DNA of 64,000 bases from the NCBI RefSeq assembly GCF_002013895.1, contig NZ_MAFQ01000013.1, forward strand, positions 87,548 through 151,547. The letters are read 5' to 3'. The DNA is from Mycobacteroides franklinii. Lineage in GTDB: Bacteria; Actinomycetota; Actinomycetes; Mycobacteriales; Mycobacteriaceae. Shown here in pieces: positions 1 through 7,616 of this stretch; positions within the stretch are counted from its first letter, which is position 1, and each line of letters opens with the position of its first letter. A program made the position numbers and the translations under genes. The notes under the pieces are model-generated. The model saw nothing but the letters and a program-made list of their open reading frames with translations, did not search any database and had not been told where the DNA came from.

Positions 1-533
1 GAATCATCGGCGGCCACGTAGGTCGATAACCCGACTCCCCGGCCCTCGCCGCCGCCGACGGTGGTGAGGGTGCCGTTGTCGTTGATCAGCACGATGTTCA
101 CGTGTTGCCCCTTGGGGCTCGGTTTGTCATACAACACCATGTCGCCGGGCTTGGGCGCGTAGCCGGGCGCCTCGTAGCGCCCCTCATCCTTGAGATAGGC
201 GGTTAGCGTCAGCACCCCGGGGATGCGCCAGTGTCCGGAGTTCGGGTTGGCGAACGGCTTGCCCGACGCGCGCATCACCCAGCTGGTGAAGTCGGCGCAC
301 CAGGGCTCGTCATTGCCCTCGGAGTACTTCGACATCCCCGCCTGGGTGGCGTACTCCTCCCCGAGGATGCGCACCACGGCGGCTCGCCCCGGGGACAACG
401 CCGAGGTGTCGATGACGGGAAACGCCGGCGTGGCGGTGCGAGAATGGTAAAAGCCGATGGCGCCACCGGCCACAACGACGAGCGTTGCGGCGAGCGCTAC
501 CAGCAGCAGAGCTCGGCGGGTCGTAAGACGCAT
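1..533 (-). CDS. CHAP-domain exported cell-wall hydrolase (3' end outside window)
   Basis: About 177 residues are visible and the gene runs off the left edge. An Arg-rich N-terminus and a hydrophobic segment (about residues 8-28) form a signal anchor. The rest matches a CHAP (NlpC/P60-like) papain fold: the candidate nucleophile Cys79 lies in NDEPWCADF, the candidate His144 in QHVNIVL, and PKPGDMVLY is the usual CHAP segment between them. Such enzymes cut peptide or amide bonds in peptidoglycan, here outside the membrane. The ATG at 533 is supported by a TANNNT hexamer (541-546) exactly seven bases upstream, as in leaderless mycobacterial transcripts. Its exact substrate bond cannot be read from the sequence. 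Confidence 0.72.
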   Translation of the reverse strand, partial: MRLTTRRALLLVALAATLVVVAGGAIGFYHSRTATPAFPVIDTSALSPGRAAVVRILGEEYATQAGMSKYSEGNDEPWCADFTSWVMRASGKPFANPNSGHWRIPGVLTLTAYLKDEGRYEAPGYAPKPGDMVLYDKPSPKGQHVNIVLINDNGTLTTVGGGEGRGVGLSTYVAADD

Positions 534-540
534 GCGATCT

Positions 541-546
541 AGATTA
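541..546 (-). promoter_or_regulatory. -10 hexamer TAATCT, leaderless promoter of the CHAP gene
   Basis: On the minus strand TAATCT fits the mycobacterial TANNNT -10 consensus and lies seven bases before the ATG at 533, so transcription would begin at the start codon. No -35 element is obvious. Confidence 0.5.
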
Positions 547-580
547 CGGAAACTCGCCGCCGAACTGCTTCCAGGCAGGA

Positions 581-1303
581 TTAGTCTTCGGAGTCCCAAA
601 GACGGCGGTAGTAGGACACGCGGTCGGGGTCCTCGGGTACGCCGTAGGCCTCGAAGAAGGTGGCGTCCCAGCCCCCGCCGTAGTTCCATTCCAGTGACCA
701 GCTGGCGACCGCGAGGTCGGCCCAGCGGTCCGCGACCCCAAGCTCACCGAAATCTACATGCCCGCACCAGTTCCCGTCGTCGTCGAGCAGGGTGTTGGGC
801 GCGCAGGCGTCGCCATGGCATACGACCAGCTGATCGATCGGTGGGTGCGCCGAGAGTCCGGCAGGGTTGGCCACCCGGGCGATGCGGTCGGCCACCGACC
901 AGCTGTACGGGCAATCGCCGACGGGTAGCAGGTCATGCAGCGCGCGCAACCCGGATCCGATGGCGCGCACGGCCGGTTCGGGATCGTCGATCCAGCGCGG
1001 CACCACCGCACTATCGCCTGGGATGCCCGCGGTGTGCAGCCAGTGCAGGGGACCGTCGGTGTTGACCGCCAGGACGGCGGGCACCGTCGTGTAGCGGCCC
1101 GCCCAGGTGAGCTTCTCGGCCTCGGCGCGCAGGTCAATGGCCGGGTGGGGCGCCGATACCTTCACGAACTCCCGGCCCGGCCCGGTGCCGAGTTGAAAGG
1201 TGTGGCCGCCAATTTCGTTGTCCCACACCGGCAGTATGGGACGCCCCGCGGCCAGCTGCGTGGCGACCTCGGGGATGGTCGCCGGCTCGGTCGGAATCGT
1301 CAC
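581..1303 (-). CDS. Aminoglycoside phosphotransferase (APH)-family kinase, Rv3817-like
   Basis: A 240-residue protein with a GTG start. It carries the two APH hallmarks: the catalytic-loop Brenner motif HGDACAPN and the metal-binding DFG-like segment GHVDFGELG that follows it. A conserved tryptophan and acidic C-terminus complete the small APH(3')-like fold. The family transfers phosphate from ATP to hydroxyls of aminoglycosides or unrelated small molecules; which substrate applies cannot be told from sequence. The gene sits at the position of Rv3817 relative to the acyltransferase and HAD genes, so it is a chromosomal resident and not a recently acquired cassette. It is divergent from the SDR gene, with about 40 bases between starts. 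Confidence 0.8.
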   Translation of the reverse strand: MTIPTEPATIPEVATQLAAGRPILPVWDNEIGGHTFQLGTGPGREFVKVSAPHPAIDLRAEAEKLTWAGRYTTVPAVLAVNTDGPLHWLHTAGIPGDSAVVPRWIDDPEPAVRAIGSGLRALHDLLPVGDCPYSWSVADRIARVANPAGLSAHPPIDQLVVCHGDACAPNTLLDDDGNWCGHVDFGELGVADRWADLAVASWSLEWNYGGGWDATFFEAYGVPEDPDRVSYYRRLWDSED

Positions 1304-1334
1304 CGTTCCAGTCTGCCCGGCGTCGTCAACCGAA

Positions 1335-1340
1335 TAGAGT
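1335..1340 (+). promoter_or_regulatory. -10 hexamer TAGAGT, leaderless promoter of the SDR gene
   Basis: TAGAGT is followed after exactly seven bases by GTG at 1348. An upstream in-frame GTG at 1339 lies inside this hexamer, which argues against it as the start. Confidence 0.5.
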
Positions 1341-1347
1341 GCCGAAC

Positions 1348-2121
1348 GTGAACCTCAATGACTTCCAAGCGCTCTACGACCTGTCGGGGCGCACGGCCAT
1401 CGTCACCGGCGGCACCCGGGGAATCGGGTACGCGATTGCCGAGGCCCTCGGCGCCTGCGGGGCGTCGGTGGTGGTGTCGAGCCGGAAGGCCGAGGCCTGC
1501 ACGGCCGCGGCGAAGGAGCTGCACGACAAGGGGTATCGAGTGCTGGGCGTGCCCGCCCACATGGGTGACCTCGGCGATATCGACGGCCTGGTGGCCGCCA
1601 CGGTCGACGAGTACGGCGGCGTGGACATCGTGGTCAATGCGGCCGCCAACCCGGTGGCGCAGCCCATGGGCAGCTACACACCCGAGGCGCTGGGCAAGTC
1701 GTTCGACGTCAACGTGCGCGGACCCGTGTTCCTGGTGCAGGCCGCGCTGCCGCATCTGACCGCCAGCGAGCACGCTTCGGTGCTCAACGTGGTGTCGGTG
1801 GCGGCATTCCAGTACGTGCCGATGCTGTCGATGTACGCCGCGATGAAGGCCACGCTGATGTCCTTCACCCGGTCGATGGCGGCCGAATACACCGGTCGTG
1901 GCATCCGGGTGAACGCGCTGGCCCCCGGCACCGTCGATACCTACATGCTGCAGCAGAACCCGCAGGAGGTCATCGACGCGATGGCTGCGCAGTCCTTCAT
2001 GGGCCGCGTGGCGCACACCGACGAGATGATCGGTCCCGCGCTGCTGCTGTTGTCGGACGCGGGTTCATTCATCACCGGCCAGGTGATCGTCGCCGATGGC
2101 GGCGGCGGGGTGCAGCGCTAG
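1348..2121 (+). CDS. Short-chain dehydrogenase/reductase (SDR)
   Basis: A 257-residue classical SDR. The Rossmann cofactor motif TGGTRGIG is near the N-terminus, the NNAG position reads NAAAN, and the catalytic set Ser150, Tyr163 and Lys167 (YAAMK) is complete. The C-terminus ends with the usual TGQVIVADGGGG. Such enzymes oxidise or reduce hydroxyl/keto groups of lipids or small molecules with NAD(P)(H); the substrate is unknown. I chose the GTG at 1348 because it is placed seven bases after a TANNNT hexamer; GTG 1339 would add three residues. The gene heads a plus-strand group with the acyltransferases and could act in lipid metabolism, but that is inference from neighbourhood only. Confidence 0.85.
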   Translation: MNLNDFQALYDLSGRTAIVTGGTRGIGYAIAEALGACGASVVVSSRKAEACTAAAKELHDKGYRVLGVPAHMGDLGDIDGLVAATVDEYGGVDIVVNAAANPVAQPMGSYTPEALGKSFDVNVRGPVFLVQAALPHLTASEHASVLNVVSVAAFQYVPMLSMYAAMKATLMSFTRSMAAEYTGRGIRVNALAPGTVDTYMLQQNPQEVIDAMAAQSFMGRVAHTDEMIGPALLLLSDAGSFITGQVIVADGGGGVQR

Positions 2122-2156
2122 CCGGGTATCGAGTGTGCAAGCCGGACCGCCAGCGC

Positions 2157-2162
2157 TAGGCT
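2157..2162 (+). promoter_or_regulatory. -10 hexamer TAGGCT before the first acyltransferase
   Basis: TAGGCT ends six bases before GTG 2169, again the leaderless arrangement. It would give the acyltransferase-HAD group its own promoter downstream of the SDR gene. Confidence 0.42.
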
Positions 2163-2168
2163 CGTCAC

Positions 2169-2966
2169 GTGGAGCCTGTTTATGGAACGGTGATCGGGCT
2201 TGCCCGCACCGTCTGGGCCATTCAGGGCCTGAAGTTCACCGTCACCGGTGTCGAGAACCTGCCGACCGAGGGCGGGGCGGTGGTGGCGATCAACCACACC
2301 GGATACATGGATTTCACCTTCGCCGGGCTGCCGGCGTTCCTTCAGAAGAAGGGACGCAAGGTGCGCTTCATGGCGAAGAAGGAAACCTTCGACAACAAGA
2401 TCACCGGCCCCATCATGCGAGGCTGCAGGCACATCTCGGTGGACCGCGTCGACGGCGCGGCGTCCTATACCGAGGCGGTCGAGAAGCTCAAGGCGGGTGA
2501 ACTCGTCGGGGTGTACCCGGAGGCCACCATCAGCCGCAGCTTCGAGATCAAGGAATTCAAGTCGGGGGCCGCGCGGATGGCCATTGAGGCCGGAGTGCCG
2601 ATCGTCCCGCACATCATCTGGGGCGCGCAGCGCATCTGGACCAAGGGGCATCCGAAGAATCTCGGCCGCACCAACACCCCGATCTCGATTGCCGTGGGTC
2701 CGCCGATCCAGCCAACGCTGCCGGTTTCGGAGCTCACCGCGCTGCTGCACGCACGCATGCAGCACCTGCTGCTGGAGGTGCAGGACGACTACGGCCAGCA
2801 CCCGGCCGGGGAGTACTGGGTGCCGCATCGGTTGGGTGGGTCGGCGCCAACGCTGGCCGAGGCCGCCCAATGGGATGCCCAGGACGCTGCCGAGCGCAAG
2901 GCACAACGCGCCGCTCGCGAAGCAGAAAAGCAGGCCCAGAAGGATGGGGCACAGAAAGAAAGCTAG
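2169..2966 (+). CDS. 1-acylglycerol-3-phosphate acyltransferase (PlsC)-like protein, first of a tandem pair
   Basis: A 265-residue PlsC-family acyltransferase. The catalytic HX4D motif is NHTGYMD, and the GVYPEATIS segment corresponds to the phosphate-binding motif III. The C-terminal tail (about residues 235-265) is a highly charged Ala/Lys/Glu helix. The family moves an acyl group from a thioester to lysophosphatidic acid or a related alcohol at the membrane. It matches the Rv3814c-Rv3816c group, which lies at this place in M. tuberculosis with three copies; here two are seen. The start is GTG, followed by the same Glu-Pro-Val-Tyr opening as the next gene. The stop abuts the ATG of that gene. 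Confidence 0.87.
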   Translation: MEPVYGTVIGLARTVWAIQGLKFTVTGVENLPTEGGAVVAINHTGYMDFTFAGLPAFLQKKGRKVRFMAKKETFDNKITGPIMRGCRHISVDRVDGAASYTEAVEKLKAGELVGVYPEATISRSFEIKEFKSGAARMAIEAGVPIVPHIIWGAQRIWTKGHPKNLGRTNTPISIAVGPPIQPTLPVSELTALLHARMQHLLLEVQDDYGQHPAGEYWVPHRLGGSAPTLAEAAQWDAQDAAERKAQRAAREAEKQAQKDGAQKES

Positions 2967-3731
2967 ATGGAACCGGTTTACCGACTCCTCGAAATTACGG
3001 CCAACACGGCGGTCTTCCTCACCGGGGCCAAGATCAGATATCGGGGCCTGGAGCAGGTTCCATCCAGCGGTGGTGCGGTCATCGCGATCAACCACACCAG
3101 TTACGTCGACTTTCTCCCCGCGGGCCTGGCGACCGTGCGCGCAGGACGGCGACTGAGATTCATGCTCAAGGCAGAAATGCAGGAAGTGCCCATCATGAAC
3201 TTCCTGATCAAACACGCCAAGGCGATCCCGGTGGACCGCGGCGCGGGTCACGGCGCCTACCAGGCTGCGGTGGACAGCCTGCGCAGCGGTGAGATCGTCG
3301 GGGTGTATCCAGAGGCGACCATCAGCCGCAGCTTCGAACTCAAGGAGTTCAAGAGTGGCGCAGCGCGGATGGCCCACGAGGCCGCGGTGCCGATCGTTCC
3401 GCTCATTGTCTGGGGCGCGCAGCGCATCTGGACCAAAGATCATCCAAAAGACTTGAGGTACAGCAGGATACCGGTGAGCGTTGCCGTGGGTGCGCCCCTG
3501 GACGCCGCGCCGGACTTTGAGCGCACCACCGCGGAATTGCACGATGCCATGGAGCAGTTGCTGATCCAGGCGCAGCAGGACTATCCCGGTGAACCCGGTG
3601 CATACTGGTTACCGAGGCGTCTGGGTGGCAGCGCTCCCACACTGGAGGAGGCAGCGGTGCTTGAGGAAGCGGAACTGGCCGAACGCGCGCGTAAGAAGGC
3701 CCAGAAAAAGACAGATCCGGGGCGCGCGTGA
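2967..3731 (+). CDS. PlsC-like acyltransferase, second of a tandem pair
   Basis: A 254-residue paralogue of the preceding protein, beginning with the same MEPVY and sharing the stretch GVYPEATISRSFE and the segment after it almost unchanged. The HX4D motif is NHTSYVD. It also has the charged C-terminal helix. The ATG directly follows the TAG of the first copy with no spacer, and its TGA overlaps the GTG of the HAD gene, so the three genes are probably one translationally coupled unit. Duplication followed by divergence is the likely origin. Whether the copies differ in acyl chain or acceptor cannot be seen. Confidence 0.87.
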   Translation: MEPVYRLLEITANTAVFLTGAKIRYRGLEQVPSSGGAVIAINHTSYVDFLPAGLATVRAGRRLRFMLKAEMQEVPIMNFLIKHAKAIPVDRGAGHGAYQAAVDSLRSGEIVGVYPEATISRSFELKEFKSGAARMAHEAAVPIVPLIVWGAQRIWTKDHPKDLRYSRIPVSVAVGAPLDAAPDFERTTAELHDAMEQLLIQAQQDYPGEPGAYWLPRRLGGSAPTLEEAAVLEEAELAERARKKAQKKTDPGRA

Positions 3732-4546
3732 CTCCTCCGGTCCTTATCGCGTCCGACGTGGATGGGACGCTTATCGATTCTGACGAGGTCCTGTCCGCGC
3801 GCACCCGTGCGGTCATTACCGCAGCGGTCGAGTCGGGCACCACGTTCGTGCTTGCCACCGGGCGTCCACCCCGCTGGATCACCCCGATCGTCGATGCTCT
3901 TGGTTTTGCGCCGATCTCTGTGTGCGCCAACGGGTCTGTTTTGTATGACGCCGCCAATGATCGGATCATCTCGGCCGCCACGCTCGGGCCGGCTGAGCTG
4001 GCGGTCCTCGCCGAGGTGGCGCAGGCGGCCATTCCGGGGGTAGGCCTGGCGGTGGAGCGCGTCGGCCGCAGCGCACATGATGCCGCCACTCCACAGTTCG
4101 TCAGCTCGCCCGGCTACGAGCACGCCTGGCTGAACCCCGACAATACCGAGGTGTCCTTGGAGGACCTGCTGAGTTTTCCGGCGGTGAAGTTGTTGGTGCG
4201 CAAGGCTGGAGCACGAAGCTCGGAGATGGCAGAGGTACTGGCGCCCTTGGTGACCGAGGCGGGCGCGGCGATCACCTACTCCACCGACAACGGGCTCATC
4301 GAGGTGATGCCCACCGGGATCAGCAAGGCCAGTGGAATCGCGGTGGTAGCGGAACAGGCTGGGGTGCAGCCGGAATCAACCATCGCCTTTGGCGATATGC
4401 CCAATGACGTGGCGATGCTGCGCTGGGCCGGTCACGGGGTGGCGATGGGTAACGCGCACCTCGAGGCACGTGCCGCCGCCAACGAGGTGACCGCCACCAA
4501 CGACGACGACGGGGTGGCGAAGGTACTCGAACGCTGGTGGGGTTGA
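3728..4546 (+). CDS. HAD-superfamily hydrolase, Cof/IIB type (Rv3813c-like)
   Basis: A 272-residue haloacid-dehalogenase-type phosphatase. Motif I is SDVDGTLI with the two catalytic aspartates, and motif IV is FGDMPNDVAML. The long cap between them (about residues 80-190) is of the Cof C2B type, which acts on small phosphorylated metabolites such as sugar phosphates or cofactors. The GTG start overlaps the upstream stop (GTGA), so it is coupled to the acyltransferases. A link with lipid head-group phosphates is possible but not shown. Its neighbour downstream is convergent. Confidence 0.87.
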   Translation: MTPPVLIASDVDGTLIDSDEVLSARTRAVITAAVESGTTFVLATGRPPRWITPIVDALGFAPISVCANGSVLYDAANDRIISAATLGPAELAVLAEVAQAAIPGVGLAVERVGRSAHDAATPQFVSSPGYEHAWLNPDNTEVSLEDLLSFPAVKLLVRKAGARSSEMAEVLAPLVTEAGAAITYSTDNGLIEVMPTGISKASGIAVVAEQAGVQPESTIAFGDMPNDVAMLRWAGHGVAMGNAHLEARAAANEVTATNDDDGVAKVLERWWG

Positions 4547-4579
4547 GACAGTTACGGCCTCACGCTTGCCCGCTGTCTC
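4545..4579. terminator. Short inverted repeat between convergent genes
   Basis: GAGACAG and CTGTCTC form a 7-bp stem around a 21-base loop, placed between the HAD stop and the amidase stop. It may end transcription from both sides, though the loop is long and there is no clear U-tract. Confidence 0.35.
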
Positions 4580-4580
4580 G

Positions 4581-6332
4581 TTAGGCGGCGGGCGCGAACT
4601 GCTCGACAGGCGGCGGTGGCGGCGGCGGAGCCGGCGCGGGGGGCGGCGGTGCGGCAGGGGCGGCGGGGGCTGAGAACTGTTCGGGCAGAGCGTTCTGTGC
4701 CACCGGTGCCACCCCGAGAATCTCGCGGGTCTCGCCGTTGATCACACTCGATACCCGGCCGCTGGCCCGGTCATAGATCAGCGAACCGTTCTGGAAGTTC
4801 TGCACGATGATGTTCGGCTCGCCGATCTCATCGCTCATCGGGAGTCCCAACGGCCCACGCTCGAAATTGGTTTCGGCCCAGGCGTGGTAGATCGCACCGA
4901 TGACGGGGTGGGTTCCGGTGCCGGGCGAGAAGTACATCGCGCCGTTGCGGAAAGTGGCGAAGCGGGCATCCCCGGCAGCCTGTTGTTCGACGGATGTTGG
5001 CGCGCCAAGGTCACTTTCGGTGCTGCCGAGCCGCATCCAGGTGTCGTAGATGGCGCCGCCGCGAATGGAATCCACCAGATCGGGGGGCTCGCCATTGGCC
5101 GCGCCTGCGGCAATATCACGCAGCCGGGGCATCAATCGGTAGGCGGCCTCACCGGGGCATTCGGTGTTGCCGACGTCGCGGTGCGTGAAAATCGTTGGCA
5201 GCGTGACGACTTTGCCGCCGGGCACGGTGGTGAAGGGTCCACCCTCGGAGGCCAGGTCCACCTGTCCGCGCGGGTCCACCCCAGCCAGTCGCAAGCGCCA
5301 GCCCAGCATGCGACCGGCGGCCTGCAACATCGCGGGTGAGGGTTCGTCGCGGGTGAAGTCGCCGATCAGTGCGAGTCCCCAGCTGTGCTCGTTGAATCCG
5401 CCGGTGTGTGCGCCCTGCACGTTATTGGTGATACCGCCGAAGCGGCCCTCGAAGATCTGTCCGTACTTGTCCACCAGGACGTTGTAGGCGATGTCGCACC
5501 ACTTGAGCGTTTTGGTGTGATAGGCGTAGATCGCCCGGATGATCGCGGCGGAATCGTAGGGCGAGTAGTTGTTGCTCCCGGCGGTGTGGTGGACCACGCC
5601 CGCGCGCACATCCCTGTTGTAAACCGGTGGGCAGCGGTCCGATTCGTTGGCGCCCCATTGGGCGCGGGTGATGATTCGTGGGCCCGCTTGGGGCAGTGCC
5701 ACCGGCGCAGACCAACGCTCCTCGAACCGTGCCCCGTCGGCCGGTGCCAGTTTGGGGCTGATGAGGATGGCGTCGAGCCCGGTGGTCAGCGGCTGTTCGA
5801 TGCTCGCGGGCCGGTAACCCAAGCCGGTGTCCGCCGGTGCCCGGCCGTTATCGGCTTTGGGCGACTTCACGTTCTTGCCGTACTTCGGCTGCACCGCGAC
5901 CTGGGCGGAATAGGTGGAGCCGACGAACACGGGTTCCGTCGCGGCGGGGATCGCCTTGTTCTGGGCCACCGGATCGCCCGATTCCACGGGGTCGAGCTCG
6001 TACCACTGCCCCCAGCTGCCGTCGGTCTGCTGTGCGCGCACGGAGAGGTCGACGGCGCCGAGGTCTGCGCCGCGGACGGCGATGAGGCTGAAAGAGTCGG
6101 CCTGGTGGATGTCGTGCACGGTGGCCGGGGTGCTCGGGCCGGGGATTCCGACGTCGGAGGTCAGGACGTCATGGGTCGCGGCGTTCTGCAGGGACTGCGA
6201 GGTGATGGCAGTCTCTTCGGCTTTGTCGGACTTGATGTGATCGATGACGCTGACGGTCATCACCGTCGCGGTCGCGGCAACGGCCATCGCAAGCTGCCGT
6301 CTCATCGGCATCTTGCTGACTCGTATGGGCAC
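4581..6332 (-). CDS. Exported PGRP/amidase_2 N-acetylmuramoyl-L-alanine amidase with LGFP repeats (Rv3811-like)
   Basis: A 583-residue exported protein. Residues about 10-30 are a hydrophobic signal segment. A long N-terminal region precedes a PGRP/amidase_2 domain (about 218-400). The zinc ligands are visible: His248 or His249 in VVHHTAG, His384 in THRD and Cys392 in TECPG, the spacing of zinc amidases. Residues about 420-535 carry LGFP repeats (RLGSTESDLGAP, GPLGLPMSDE), a motif tied to mycolyl-arabinogalactan walls. The last 40 residues are Pro/Ala-rich. It should cleave the amide between MurNAc and L-Ala in the periplasm. The GTG start has AGGAGA seven bases upstream. GTNAC boxes lie 59-81 bases before the start. 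Confidence 0.88.
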   Translation of the reverse strand: MPIRVSKMPMRRQLAMAVAATATVMTVSVIDHIKSDKAEETAITSQSLQNAATHDVLTSDVGIPGPSTPATVHDIHQADSFSLIAVRGADLGAVDLSVRAQQTDGSWGQWYELDPVESGDPVAQNKAIPAATEPVFVGSTYSAQVAVQPKYGKNVKSPKADNGRAPADTGLGYRPASIEQPLTTGLDAILISPKLAPADGARFEERWSAPVALPQAGPRIITRAQWGANESDRCPPVYNRDVRAGVVHHTAGSNNYSPYDSAAIIRAIYAYHTKTLKWCDIAYNVLVDKYGQIFEGRFGGITNNVQGAHTGGFNEHSWGLALIGDFTRDEPSPAMLQAAGRMLGWRLRLAGVDPRGQVDLASEGGPFTTVPGGKVVTLPTIFTHRDVGNTECPGEAAYRLMPRLRDIAAGAANGEPPDLVDSIRGGAIYDTWMRLGSTESDLGAPTSVEQQAAGDARFATFRNGAMYFSPGTGTHPVIGAIYHAWAETNFERGPLGLPMSDEIGEPNIIVQNFQNGSLIYDRASGRVSSVINGETREILGVAPVAQNALPEQFSAPAAPAAPPPPAPAPPPPPPPVEQFAPAA

Positions 6333-6390
6333 GTCGTCTCTCCTGGATCACACCGGACGTGCCGCACGGAGCGACACAACCACCAGGGAT

Positions 6391-6413
6391 GTTACGTATG
6401 GGACAAATGTGAC
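6391..6413 (-). promoter_or_regulatory. Tandem 9-mer repeat (GTTAC, GGGAC, GTGAC) upstream of the amidase
   Basis: Three pentamers start at 6391, 6400 and 6409, exactly 9 bp apart. The outer two fit GTNAC and the middle one has one mismatch. This is the spacing of the 9-mer direct repeats reported for the response regulator MtrA, which controls wall hydrolases. The site lies 59-81 bases before the amidase start. Confidence 0.4.
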
Positions 6414-6475
6414 TAGTGATTCGACACGCGCCAAATGCCGATCTTGGTGTTTGACACGTTGATCACACGCAACGA

Positions 6476-6503
6476 CACCGCAGAGCCTCTGTGCCCTGCG
6501 GTG
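6476..6503 (-). terminator. Hairpin downstream of erp
   Basis: CACCGCAG and CTGCGGTG form an 8-bp perfect stem with a 12-base loop, about 30 bases after the erp stop. It has no strong U-tract, so it is only a candidate terminator. Confidence 0.35.
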
Positions 6504-6532
6504 CCGTTTCGCTACCTAGCTTGTTGTCTGAC

Positions 6533-7342
6533 CTAGCCGGCCGGCGGAGCCGCCGCGGAGGCGGCAGCCGGGATGGCGCCCTTGATCAGGTCAACCGCCT
6601 GGGTGATTCCCAGCTGGTTGACGGCTCCCATCGCGTCGCTGATCAGGCTGCTGCCGCCGCCCAATCCACTGCCGCCACCGAGGCCGCTGGGCGAACCGAG
6701 GCCCGCCAGCGAGGGATCGGCCAGTGCCGGGTTGGTCAGGCCGGTGCCCAGTGCGGGGTTCGTCGCGGTCGGGACTCCGCCCGCGGGGGAGGTGAGCCCC
6801 GCGGCCGGATCGGTCAGCGCCGGGTTCACGCCCGTCGCGCCGGTGCCCGCGGCGGGAGTCAGTCCCGGGGTGCTGGCGGGAGCGGCCGGGTTGGTGAGAC
6901 CGGGGTTGGTCAGCGCCGGGTCGGTAAGACTCGGTGTGGTGGCCCCACCCGGGCTGGTGAGGCCCGGGCTGGTCAGTGCGGGGTTCGTCAGTGACGACGA
7001 CGGGCTGGTCAGGCCGCCCGGCGTGGTGAGGCCACCGGGGGCGAGCGCAGGGTTGGCGCCGCCGAGGCTGCCGAGTCCGCCACCGCCCAGACCGGGGATG
7101 TTGAGACCGGACAGCCCGGGGATCTGCACGCCGAACTGCGATGTCATCTGTTGAACTGCACCCATGAGCTCACCGGGCAGGTCCGACACGATCGCGGCCT
7201 GTACGAATTCATGCTGTACGGGTGCGGGCGCGGCTGCCTGGGTCATGTTGGTCGCGAGGGCAATGGCAAACGGACTTGCAACGGCCAGCGCGGCGACCGA
7301 GCTCAAGGCTGTCGAAAGCCGGCGGCGGCGACTGTTAGGCAC
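6533..7342 (-). CDS. erp: Exported repetitive protein Erp (PirG)
   Basis: A 269-residue secreted protein. An Arg-rich start and a hydrophobic stretch ending in ALATNMTQAAAPA form the signal peptide. A conserved N-domain (about 40-95) is followed by a Pro/Gly-rich central region (about 95-215) of imperfect pentapeptide repeats of the PGLTS type, such as LTNPALTSP and PGLTSPG. A hydrophobic Ala-rich C-terminus follows. This three-part plan defines Erp, a surface virulence factor of mycobacteria whose central repeats vary between species. Erp influences wall integrity and growth in macrophages. The GTG start has GGAGA five to six bases upstream. It sits beside glf as in M. tuberculosis, transcribed divergently. 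Confidence 0.92.
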   Translation of the reverse strand: MPNSRRRRLSTALSSVAALAVASPFAIALATNMTQAAAPAPVQHEFVQAAIVSDLPGELMGAVQQMTSQFGVQIPGLSGLNIPGLGGGGLGSLGGANPALAPGGLTTPGGLTSPSSSLTNPALTSPGLTSPGGATTPSLTDPALTNPGLTNPAAPASTPGLTPAAGTGATGVNPALTDPAAGLTSPAGGVPTATNPALGTGLTNPALADPSLAGLGSPSGLGGGSGLGGGSSLISDAMGAVNQLGITQAVDLIKGAIPAAASAAAPPAG

Positions 7343-7462
7343 GGAAGTCTCCTCAATATCGGGTCGATCACTTATGTTGTTCTGCGGTTTTGCGTGTGCT
7401 GTCGCAGGTTTTCCCGCGAGTGTCGGATCGGTGGATCGGCACCGGAACCGACGTATTCGATG

Positions 7463-7485
7463 GTAACCAGAGTTACTGGTGTTAC
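7463..7485 (-). promoter_or_regulatory. Tandem GTNAC 9-mer repeat in the erp-glf divergent region
   Basis: GTAAC at 7463, GTTAC at 7472 and GTTAC at 7481 are spaced exactly 9 bp. Read on the minus strand they give two GTAAC boxes and one GTTAC box. They lie 121-143 bases before erp and 132 bases before glf. The rest of this 274-base gap shows no further clear element apart from the glf -10 hexamer. Confidence 0.45.
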
Positions 7486-7602
7486 TAGTGGGACGAAATC
7501 AAATCGTGAGCCAATCGCGACCGGATCCGTACCTGCGAACCCCGGCGCACTCGTTCTTGCCGGGGCGGATGTCGCTGTCAGGGGCTTGCGATGCCGGTCC
7601 AG

Positions 7603-7608
7603 TACCCT
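7603..7608 (+). promoter_or_regulatory. -10 hexamer TACCCT before glf
   Basis: TACCCT fits TANNNT and ends eight bases before the GTG of glf, which would make the glf operon transcript leaderless or nearly so. No ribosome-binding site is visible before that GTG. Confidence 0.42.
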
Positions 7609-7616
7609 GACTGCAC

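Noticed and set aside
2118..3542. 474-codon frame antisense to both acyltransferases
   Set aside because: It spans two genes on the other strand with unmistakable PlsC motifs and shows no domain itself.
6700..7100. Short tandem repeats that could look like a CRISPR or minisatellite
   Set aside because: They encode the PGLTS-type repeats of Erp, are imperfect and have no unique spacers.
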